Shown here: positions 24,717-32,246 of the stretch, piece after piece
Numbering within the stretch: position 1 is the stretch's first letter
Layout: the number at the start of each line of letters is the position of its first letter
Assembly: GCA_016715195.1 (NCBI GenBank)
Contig: JADKBB010000063.1
Coordinates: 1 to 61,835 of the forward strand
Length of the DNA: 61,835 nucleotides
From: Candidatus Villigracilis proximus
GTDB lineage: Bacteria; Chloroflexota; Anaerolineae; Anaerolineales; Villigracilaceae
Direction: 5' to 3'
Notes under the pieces: model-generated
What the model saw: the letters and a program-made list of their open reading frames with translations, nothing else
The model's database searches: none
What the model was told of the DNA's origin: nothing
Position numbers and translations under genes: made by a program

Positions 24717-26363
24717 TCAGATCTTCTTTGCCAGATAATATTCGCCGCGTTCAAAGCCGCGATCCAAATAGTAGTGACGTGTTCCAATCGCTGAGATAAC
24801 GGCAAGTTTCTCAAAACCATGTTTTCGCGCCACGCTTTCTGCTTCTTCGAGCAGACGTGTGCCAAGCCCCAAATGCTGGGCCGCGCCGGTCTGTTCCGCG
24901 CCGACTGCGAGTGACTGTCCGTAGACATGCACTTCGCGGATCAATGCTGCGTTATCAAGATCAGACATGCCTGTTAGTGTCGCATCTTTGGCTGGCAATG
25001 ACAAACGGATGAATCCAGCGAGTCCATCATCGGGGGTGATGAAGGAAATGAAATGTTCTTCGGCTGTGTCAGCCTGATAGGTGAGATCATCAAGACGCAG
25101 GGTTTCTGATTCGACAGTTTTTCCGCGCACTTCACGGCAGCGAATACACTGACAATGCGTGCCGCGCTCTTTCATGATCGACTGAATATCTTGCCGCAGA
25201 CTGGTTCGCGTATTTCCTTCCACCACATTGTTTCCGGGAATATCACGAATGACACGGTTGACCCGGCAATAGCGCGGAATGGTGGGTTTTATATTTGCGA
25301 TTAGATCCACCAATTCTTCAGTGGCGTATGGATGAAATTCTCCGCGCTTCCAGTATTCATATAACTCGGCATTTGCCAGTAATTGATTCGGGTAGATCTT
25401 GATTTCATCGGGACAAAAATCCTGCCAGAATTTGGCGAAGTCTGTGCGGTCTGATTCAGGAGTCGCGCCTAAAAGATTCGGCATCCAATGCAGAACGATC
25501 TTGAAACCCGCCGCGCGCAGCAGGGCAGTGGCTTTGCGCGTAGACTCTACATCATGTCCGCGTTTGTTGATCTCCAAAATATGGTCATCAAAACTTTGCG
25601 CGCCCATCTGCACTTTGGTCACACCGAGGTGACGCAGCCAGCGCAATTCATCGGGATTAATTTCATCAGGGCGGGTCTCGATCACGAGTCCCACATTGCG
25701 ATGCATCGCAGTTTCATTTGTAGCCTGCGCCTGCGCGATGTCCACTCCGGCAGTTTCTACTTTATCGGCGTGATCGCGCAGTGCGCCTCTTTCAGTTTCA
25801 TTCATCGCATCGAAACAACGTTTGATGAACCATTCCTGATAATCGCGTCTGTACGATGACCATGTGCCGCCGAGGATCAACAACTCGATCTTATCTGTTG
25901 GGTGGCCGAGATTTTCAAGCGCAAGAATCCGCGCGTAGACCTGTTCATAAGGATCAAACTCATGCTGCAAGGCACGCATCGCGCCTGGTTCATCGGGCAG
26001 ATAACTCTTCGGCATACGCACATCGGTCGGGCAGAAGATGCATTTTCCCGGGCATGGATACGGTTTCGTTAAAACAGTGACCGTCGTCACACCGGAGAGG
26101 GTGCGCATCGGTTTCATGCGGATGCGCTCCAGCAGACCGCGGTCGGGTTCAATCGTGCCTGCCGCCACCATTTGATTATAGGCAGCCACCAAAGCCGCTT
26201 TCGTTAAGTAACCTTCACCACCCTCCAGTGGATGAGTCCGCAGGGCACGCATTACCTCTGTCCCTTCGCGGATTTCCTCCAACACGTGATGCGCCAGCGT
26301 GAGTTTCTCTGGTGTGAGGGTATTATTTTTTTTCCAGCGTTGTCGTCGTTCAGAAGTTTCCAT
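24717..26363 (-). CDS. Elp3-type radical SAM / acetyltransferase (tRNA wobble uridine)
   Basis: 548 residues from the ATG at 26363; a TTG at 26408 would add 15 residues. Radical SAM cluster CPGKCIFC (CX3CX2C) follows TVLTKPYPC, with the Elp3-typical KSYLPDEPGAMRALQHEFDP, GGTWSSY and MGAQSFDDHILEINKRGHD. A zinc-type CQCIRCREVRG stretch comes before the C-terminal GNAT domain (REVHVYGQSLAVG, AQHLGLGTRLLEEAE). Elp3 attaches carboxymethyl-type groups at C5 of U34 in tRNA. Single-protein Elp3 enzymes are known in bacteria including Dehalococcoides. Divergent from the Trm9-like gene about 0.9 kb away with cysH in between. Confidence 0.93.
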   Translation of the reverse strand: METSERRQRWKKNNTLTPEKLTLAHHVLEEIREGTEVMRALRTHPLEGGEGYLTKAALVAAYNQMVAAGTIEPDRGLLERIRMKPMRTLSGVTTVTVLTKPYPCPGKCIFCPTDVRMPKSYLPDEPGAMRALQHEFDPYEQVYARILALENLGHPTDKIELLILGGTWSSYRRDYQEWFIKRCFDAMNETERGALRDHADKVETAGVDIAQAQATNETAMHRNVGLVIETRPDEINPDELRWLRHLGVTKVQMGAQSFDDHILEINKRGHDVESTRKATALLRAAGFKIVLHWMPNLLGATPESDRTDFAKFWQDFCPDEIKIYPNQLLANAELYEYWKRGEFHPYATEELVDLIANIKPTIPRYCRVNRVIRDIPGNNVVEGNTRTSLRQDIQSIMKERGTHCQCIRCREVRGKTVESETLRLDDLTYQADTAEEHFISFITPDDGLAGFIRLSLPAKDATLTGMSDLDNAALIREVHVYGQSLAVGAEQTGAAQHLGLGTRLLEEAESVARKHGFEKLAVISAIGTRHYYLDRGFERGEYYLAKKI

Positions 26364-26427
26364 AAAATTTTCTATAAGGATGGCAGGTTTTAATTTTTCT
26401 TTTGCCAACTAAAGCCTGTATCCTGAA

Positions 26428-27195
26428 TTAACTGTGCTCCAATTTTTCCACCTTGGCGGCATCCGTTTGAAATTCAACCTGCGCCTCGGCAATATTCTTT
26501 TTACTAAACATGGTTGTGTGCAGCCCGCATTCCACTTTGCCGCGGCCCGCCCAACGACCGGCGCGTTCGTCATCGTTTATGCCAATGGCGATCGTGCAGG
26601 GCGCGCAGCCCACACTGCGATAGCCTTTTTCATACAACGGATGTTTTGGAAGATGATGTTCTTCCGTGTAACGCTGCACATCTGCCTTCGTCCAGTTTAA
26701 TAATGGATTGACCTTTAATAACCCATCATCCTGCAGTTCTAAAATTTTTGCGTGTGCGCGCACCGCGGTCTGATCGCGGCGGATGCCGCTGATCCATGCT
26801 TTAATATCCTGCAAAGCTTTTTGCATGGGCTGAACTTTATGCAGGTAACAACACAAGTTCGGATCTTCAAGCGGCAGAGTGCGCGTGTTTTGGCGGGCAA
26901 ACACATCCCAGCGTGTATCTCGATACAGATCAATTACATTGATCTTCCATTCAGATGCCACCTGCTCACGGAACATCAGCGTTTCCCAAAAATGATAACC
27001 TGTATCAATGAAGAAGACAGGCAGTCCGCGCTTGATGCTTGTTGCCATGTGCAGCAACGGCATGGATTGTGTTTGGAACGATGAACTCATTGCAATCTCG
27101 GGCCAAAAGGTTCCCACTGCCCATTCGATGATCTCCTGCGGGGTCTTCGTTTCAAATTCCTCTGAAAGTTTTTTGATTTCCATTACCGATAACAT
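26428..27195 (-). CDS. cysH: Assimilatory adenylyl-sulfate reductase (CysH family)
   Basis: 255 residues. N-terminal AMSSSFQTQSMPLLHM is the PP-loop-like sulfate-substrate site; DTGYHFWETLMF follows. Iron-sulfur ligands are the CC pair in NLCCYLHKVQPM and GCAPCT, and the catalytic Cys is in KVECGLH near the end. The presence of the CC and CxxC cysteines points to the 4Fe-4S APS reductase type rather than PAPS reductase. Soluble enzyme making sulfite from activated sulfate. Other sulfate-assimilation genes are not nearby. Confidence 0.92.
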   Translation of the reverse strand: MLSVMEIKKLSEEFETKTPQEIIEWAVGTFWPEIAMSSSFQTQSMPLLHMATSIKRGLPVFFIDTGYHFWETLMFREQVASEWKINVIDLYRDTRWDVFARQNTRTLPLEDPNLCCYLHKVQPMQKALQDIKAWISGIRRDQTAVRAHAKILELQDDGLLKVNPLLNWTKADVQRYTEEHHLPKHPLYEKGYRSVGCAPCTIAIGINDDERAGRWAGRGKVECGLHTTMFSKKNIAEAQVEFQTDAAKVEKLEHS

Positions 27196-27242
27196 GCTGG
27201 GATTATACCGTTACATACTGTCTGAATGGGTATAATGCCGTT

Positions 27243-27958
27243 ATGAATTCACTCACAGCGCAGCGACTGCTGGCCATCAACCACGAATTTTATAACCGTT
27301 TTGGCGATCAATTTTCAGCCACTCGTCAGCGTTTGCAGCCGGCGTAAAAAAAATCCTCGATTCAATTCAGGAGGATGTCTCTGTTTTGGACCTGGGATGC
27401 GGCAACGGGCATTTTCTACGCGAGATCAGTAAACGTGGTCACAAACAACCGCTTCTCGGCGTAGACTTTAGCCTGCCTCTGCTCCGAAATGCAGAATCAG
27501 CGCCGGGAGTGATCTTCCGAGAAGTTGATCTGTCGCAGTTATCAGCAGTCAGTGATCAGTTATCAGTGCCCGGCGGCTGGGATGTGATTACGATGTTCGC
27601 AACGCTTCATCATATTCCGTCTGTTGAAATGCGTTTGGATATTTTGCGAACTGTTAAAAAATTATTGAAACCCGCAGGAAAATTTATCTTATCGAACTGG
27701 CAGTTTTTAAATAGTGCGAAACTCAAGTCACGGATTCAACCGTGGGATAGAGTTGGCATCAACGAAAATGATTTGGATCAGGATGATTATTTATTGGATT
27801 GGCGCAGCGGGGGAGAGGGGCTGCGGTACGCACACCATTTTTCAGCGCAAGAACTGCTTGGGTTGGCCGGGCAGGTTGAAATGCGTGTGACCGCGTCTTT
27901 TCCATCCGATGGTGATGGCGGAAATTTAGGACTGTATCAGGTTTGGGAATCTGTCTGA
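27243..27958 (+). CDS. Trm9/ALKBH8-like tRNA methyltransferase, one frameshift
   Basis: From ATG 27243 the first frame reads HEFYNRFGDQFSATRQRLQP, a typical Trm9/ALKBH8 N-terminus, and hits a stop near 27347. The second frame continues without gap: VSVLDLGCGNGHFLREI (AdoMet motif I), TMFATLHHIPSVEMRLDILR and a C-terminal DYLLDWRSGGEGLRYAHHFS. One base is missing close to the A8 run. In yeast, Trm9 methyl-esterifies the cm5U34 made by Elp3, and Elp3 is encoded close by. Odd: QLSAVSDQLSV (about residue 98) is encoded by a dispersed DNA repeat inserted in frame. The 3' end overlaps the convergent gene by 22 bases. Confidence 0.72.
27536..27568. repeat. Intragenic CAGTTATCAG/CAGTGATCAG repeat
   Basis: Overlapping copies of TCAG(T/C)(T/A)-type units: CAGTTATCAG, CAGTCAGTGATCAG, CAGTTATCAG. 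It interrupts the Trm9-like gene in frame between beta-strand 2/3 and the HHIP region, encoding a Ser/Gln/Leu-rich loop. This sort of repeat is normally intergenic. Confidence 0.6.
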
Positions 27959-30900
27959 GTCGCTTCGTTCACAAATACACAATTGCGTCCGGCGTGTTTG
28001 GCGCTGTAAAGAGCAGAATCGGCTTTTTCGATCAGCGTGCTTAATGTATCCATTTTTTCAGCTTCTGCAACACCAATGCTGATCGTGATGCGCAGCGGGC
28101 CGGCCTCTGTGGCGAAAGGCTCTGCCATAATTGCTTGCCGCAGACGTTCAGCGACAAGCCGCGCAGATTCAAGATGAGTTTCGGGCAGCAGGACTACAAA
28201 TTCCTCACCGCCATATCTGCTGACGAGATCAACGGCGCGCGAACCTGAGACGCAGCGCTGCGCCAATTTGTGAAGCGCCTGATCTCCGGTTGCATGCCCG
28301 TAATGGTCATTGACTCGTTTGAAGTGATCAATATCAAACATCATGGCGCAGAAGGGACGGCCAATGCGGCGCGAACGTGAGAATTCAAATTCCCCAACTT
28401 CAAATAAACCGCGGCGGTTGTATATGCCGGTCAACGGGTCGGTGATGGCCTGATTCTGTGCCTTTTCATAGATGCGTGAATTTTCAAGCGCAACAGATAC
28501 CTGATCTGCAAATGCTGCGACCAGGGTGATATTTTCCTGTGTAAACTGATTGGGCATCGTGCTGTCTATGGTCAGCAGGCCGATAATGCGCTCTTGAAAG
28601 ATAAGGGGAATGCCCAGCCAGGAGTGAATGTGGTTGTGCGGCGGTTTTTTAAACTCAGTGTATATATCGCCTATTTCTGGCAGAAGATACGGTTTTCCGG
28701 TTTGCATTACGATTGTATTTGGGTTATTTCCCGGAACGGGGAAGCGCATCCCGATCACAGCTTTTGCATCGATGAAGCCTTTTCCGCCTATGATTTCCAG
28801 TTCATTTTCATTAAGCAATTGGACAGATGCTGTGTCATAAGGGACTACTTGTTTAAGTTGTTCAAGAATGCGTTCCACGGTTTCTTTGATTTCAAGAGTT
28901 TCCGTGATGGCCGCGCCTGCTTTTCTAAGCGCTTCAGAAGTATCAGCGCGCCGCTGCGCCTGCTCCACGGCTTTGAATTTTTCAAAAGCAAGTGAGATCA
29001 GACTGGTGGCTTGTTCGCAGAGCGCGACTTCCTCCGGTTGAAAGTGATGATATTCATTGAATGAAAGGAGGATGGCGCCAAGTTTGTTTTTTGCCGCGAT
29101 CAATGGCAGTACGATCAGCGAGCGTGATGGACAATGTTTGGCGATCTCATGTTCAAGATACGGTGAGTTGAGAGCATCGTCCACGATCAGGGTATGTCCT
29201 GCGTTTAGGGCTAATTCTGTAAATGTGTGTTCACCTGAAACAGGCTGAAGGGGTAGGTAGGTGTCTCCACTGGTGCCATAGGTGGCGAGTTGGGAGGTTT
29301 GTGTGTGGTCTGCGTCCCAGAGGGTGATGAAACATTCGTTGGCGTTGATCAGCCTTGCCAGCCGGTCTACAATATCTTCTGTCATGTGTCTTAGTGTTTT
29401 TGCCTGCAATGCTTCACTGACAATGTCCTGCAACAGGCTCAAGGCTTGTTGACGGCGGATCAGTCTCTGTTCGGTTCGGACGCGGGTTTCTGCCGAGCCA
29501 AAAATGCTGGCGGTAATGTGCAGGGCTTCGAGTTCTGTGCCTGTCCAATGACGTTCATAGGTACATTCATCGAAGCCGATGAAGCCCCACCATTGATTAT
29601 CCACAAAGATGGGGATGAGCGCCATCGAAAGAATGCCTTGATCTTGCAATGCTAATTGTTCAGTTTCGGGGAATTCACGCAGGAGGCCGCGGATCATTTT
29701 TCCTTTTGAGAGAGATTCCTCCCAGCGCTTAAAACCCGCTTCACGAAGATTGATATGCTGAAGATTGGGATTGTTGATTTGGGGTGTAACTCCGGGTGCC
29801 GACCATTCATAGCATTGACTGGTATGGATGATGCCTTTTTCATCCGAGTAATTCATGAAGACATAGACCCGGCTGATACTGATGGCTTGTCCGATACTTT
29901 CCAATACAGCGGGTATATTGTGCTCCCATGTGGATTCTTTTAGAAATTGTTCAGCGGCCAGGCTGATGGCTGACATCATGGTTTCGCGTCTGCTGAGCGC
30001 GGTTTCAGCTTTTTTGCGTTCTGTGATGTCGTGCAGAACGATCATGTGATCGGGTCCGGCCTGATTTTTGGAAGCTGATGTCGTGGACACCGGTGCAATG
30101 TTTACTTCAAAAACTCGGGCTTGATCTTCTTCTCCGATCGTGATCTCCGATTGATGTTTGGCTGAAGCGAGCGCCTCGCCATATTCTTTGGAGATGTAAT
30201 TAAGCGGTTGTCCGAGTGTATCCACCTCAGAGCGGTTAAGCAATTTTTCGATCAATGGATTGATATACAGCACGCGTTTATTTTTGTTGATTACGATCAC
30301 GCCATCAGCCATGTTCTTTAGCACGGTGAGATGCTCAAGCGGCAGGATTTCCAACAGGTGATAGCGTGTGATCGCCCACGAAAGGCCAAGCCCTGTGGGG
30401 AGGAAGAAAAGCGGTGTGAAGTCGAGGTTGTTAACCGGGTTTACTTTTGCAATAAAAATGAGACTGCCCAGCCAGGGCGCAAGGATTCCAATGACGATCA
30501 AGCTGACCTGAATCCGATATACGCCCGGTCTTTGTATCATTTCAATCACAAGCAGCAGGCTCGCCACAAGTACAAGGATATAGGAGTAGATTACCTGCAC
30601 CCAAAAGAAAATGCCATAACGGATATCTAGTAATGTCAGTCCGCTGGAGCCGTTGATGGATTCCGCATCCCATACAAGATGGTGGTAACTGTTCGTCCAG
30701 ACCAGGATTACGATCAGTACGGGCATAACCCAAAGCAAAATTCGCCATTGCCGGGTTAGCAGATGGCTTTTTCCGATAAATTCGAGGGAGAAGATCAGGA
30801 GGAAGACCGGGATGGACACAATCCCGACATATTCGATATTTGTAAACAGTAATTTTAAAGCAAGCGATGGCGCAAAAATTTCGAGACCATATGCGAATGA

Positions 30901-31047
30901 CCAAATAGCCATGCCAAGCATCGTCCATGCAAATGTGGTCACCGCGATTGCCGGGCGTTTACGCCATGCAAATAATCCCAGCCATGCGTAAATGACCGCA
31001 GTCAGGAAGTAAATGAAAGGTACGTAAAGATCAGGACGGTTTTGCAT
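27937..31047 (-). CDS. Membrane diguanylate cyclase with 7TM, PAS and GAF domains
   Basis: 1036 residues. Seven hydrophobic helices form an N-terminal histidine-kinase-like 7TM sensor (about 1-230), then a PAS domain (TVLKNMADGVIVINKNKRVL), two to three GAF domains (about 360-850; one begins LSLLQDIVSEALQAKTL), then GGDEF. The active loop is GGEEF in SRYGGEEFVVLLPE, preceded by RAVD five residues earlier, an intact inhibitory I-site. ITDPLTGIYNRRG marks the start of the domain. It should make cyclic di-GMP in response to membrane or ligand signals and be product-inhibited. Monocistronic. Confidence 0.93.
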   Translation of the reverse strand: MQNRPDLYVPFIYFLTAVIYAWLGLFAWRKRPAIAVTTFAWTMLGMAIWSFAYGLEIFAPSLALKLLFTNIEYVGIVSIPVFLLIFSLEFIGKSHLLTRQWRILLWVMPVLIVILVWTNSYHHLVWDAESINGSSGLTLLDIRYGIFFWVQVIYSYILVLVASLLLVIEMIQRPGVYRIQVSLIVIGILAPWLGSLIFIAKVNPVNNLDFTPLFFLPTGLGLSWAITRYHLLEILPLEHLTVLKNMADGVIVINKNKRVLYINPLIEKLLNRSEVDTLGQPLNYISKEYGEALASAKHQSEITIGEEDQARVFEVNIAPVSTTSASKNQAGPDHMIVLHDITERKKAETALSRRETMMSAISLAAEQFLKESTWEHNIPAVLESIGQAISISRVYVFMNYSDEKGIIHTSQCYEWSAPGVTPQINNPNLQHINLREAGFKRWEESLSKGKMIRGLLREFPETEQLALQDQGILSMALIPIFVDNQWWGFIGFDECTYERHWTGTELEALHITASIFGSAETRVRTEQRLIRRQQALSLLQDIVSEALQAKTLRHMTEDIVDRLARLINANECFITLWDADHTQTSQLATYGTSGDTYLPLQPVSGEHTFTELALNAGHTLIVDDALNSPYLEHEIAKHCPSRSLIVLPLIAAKNKLGAILLSFNEYHHFQPEEVALCEQATSLISLAFEKFKAVEQAQRRADTSEALRKAGAAITETLEIKETVERILEQLKQVVPYDTASVQLLNENELEIIGGKGFIDAKAVIGMRFPVPGNNPNTIVMQTGKPYLLPEIGDIYTEFKKPPHNHIHSWLGIPLIFQERIIGLLTIDSTMPNQFTQENITLVAAFADQVSVALENSRIYEKAQNQAITDPLTGIYNRRGLFEVGEFEFSRSRRIGRPFCAMMFDIDHFKRVNDHYGHATGDQALHKLAQRCVSGSRAVDLVSRYGGEEFVVLLPETHLESARLVAERLRQAIMAEPFATEAGPLRITISIGVAEAEKMDTLSTLIEKADSALYSAKHAGRNCVFVNEATQTDSQT

Positions 31048-31233
31048 GTTTTTTACTTGGTGAAAAAAAGAACATACAATAATTGTATACAGAATTTGTT
31101 TCTATTACATTGCAAATGGGTCAAAATACTCGTTTTTTGCTTATTTGTTAGTTTTGTTTCTTTGCGCTTGATTTACGGTTTTGAGGAGGTTTTAAGAAAA
31201 CTTCGCGTGAATCACAACACAATTTATTTTATT

Positions 31234-32223
31234 CTATAAGATCACCAATTGCGGGTTGACGACATACTGCCACCAGTTATTGTGTATTCCATTTTTACGT
31301 CCGGCAACGCGCGGGAAGTGGTTGAACCACCATTTGTGATGTTCGCGGATATCGCCGTTGCCCCATTCCGAGGCGGCGACGATGCGTTTGTCACCTTTGA
31401 AGTCGGGAAAATTTAATTGCCAGTCGTGGCATTCGCTGATCACAGGCGCGGGATTATTCCAGTCGTAATCCCGTTGACTATTTGGCGCGAAGTGAATGTT
31501 TCCGCAGGCTGATTTCCCCGGTGCAGATTTTTCATAGCGGATGAAACGTTTCCATAAATTTGCATCCCCGTTCAATTTGCTGAAGGTTCTTTCCATGATC
31601 GATTCGGCACGATGACCATAAGCCTCCTGCATTTCGCCGATATATCTTTCAAAAGAATAGCCCATCACCACAAAACGGCGTTTGCTGGCTTCTGTGTTTT
31701 TCAACGGAGGCGCATTACACCAGAAAGCTCCCGGCCCGCCCATGGTGGATTCGTAGAGTCCTGCGTGAGGAAAACCGAAGATCCATACTTCATCAATTTC
31801 ATTGTTTGCCACACGTTGTAAAATATTATATTTACCGAGGATGGCATTGTAATTAATTTCCGCTGGCGTATGCGCTGCTGTCTCGCCGCGTAAAACGCTC
31901 ATATATGTTTGCGGAGTATATTGAAAGTTATCTGTTTTGGCCGGGAATTCATCCACATCCACGCGCTGGACGATCTGGAAACGCGCCATGCCGCCGCTGA
32001 CCTGGAGCATATCTGCCATGAATCCGGTGATCAAGTCGGCGGGACGATACCATCTTTGTTGTTGAGAAAGTGTCACTCCTGTGGATTTATCCATGATCGG
32101 GTCGTACACGATCACCAATACTTTACACAGGGTGATCTGCGCGGGTTCTGTGGCACTGTCGGCAGGATATTTCGCCTGGGCGGGTTTGAAGAAGTTGAAG
32201 AGCGTGTTTAAGAAGTTAGGCAT
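31234..32223 (-). CDS. Uncharacterised protein, 329 aa
   Basis: Family not recognised. Notable motifs are LVIVYDPIMDKSTGVTLSQQ near the N-terminus, EVWIFGFPHAGLYESTMGGP in the middle with a likely loop GAFWCN, FVVMGYSFERYIGEM, and a Trp/His-rich end (HHKWWFNHFPRVAGRKNGIH). The conserved-looking His, Glu and Asp residues suggest a hydrolase-like pocket, but no known catalytic signature is seen. No signal peptide apparent. It is 23 bases downstream of the PP2C-like gene on the same strand, so both may be one transcription unit. Confidence 0.65.
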   Translation of the reverse strand: MPNFLNTLFNFFKPAQAKYPADSATEPAQITLCKVLVIVYDPIMDKSTGVTLSQQQRWYRPADLITGFMADMLQVSGGMARFQIVQRVDVDEFPAKTDNFQYTPQTYMSVLRGETAAHTPAEINYNAILGKYNILQRVANNEIDEVWIFGFPHAGLYESTMGGPGAFWCNAPPLKNTEASKRRFVVMGYSFERYIGEMQEAYGHRAESIMERTFSKLNGDANLWKRFIRYEKSAPGKSACGNIHFAPNSQRDYDWNNPAPVISECHDWQLNFPDFKGDKRIVAASEWGNGDIREHHKWWFNHFPRVAGRKNGIHNNWWQYVVNPQLVIL

Positions 32224-32246
32224 AAATTCTCCACATATCCGGCATA

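Noticed and set aside
31074..31088. ATACAA-TAA-TTGTAT palindrome upstream of the diguanylate cyclase
   Set aside because: Short, AT-rich and without a convincing promoter next to it; chance is likely.
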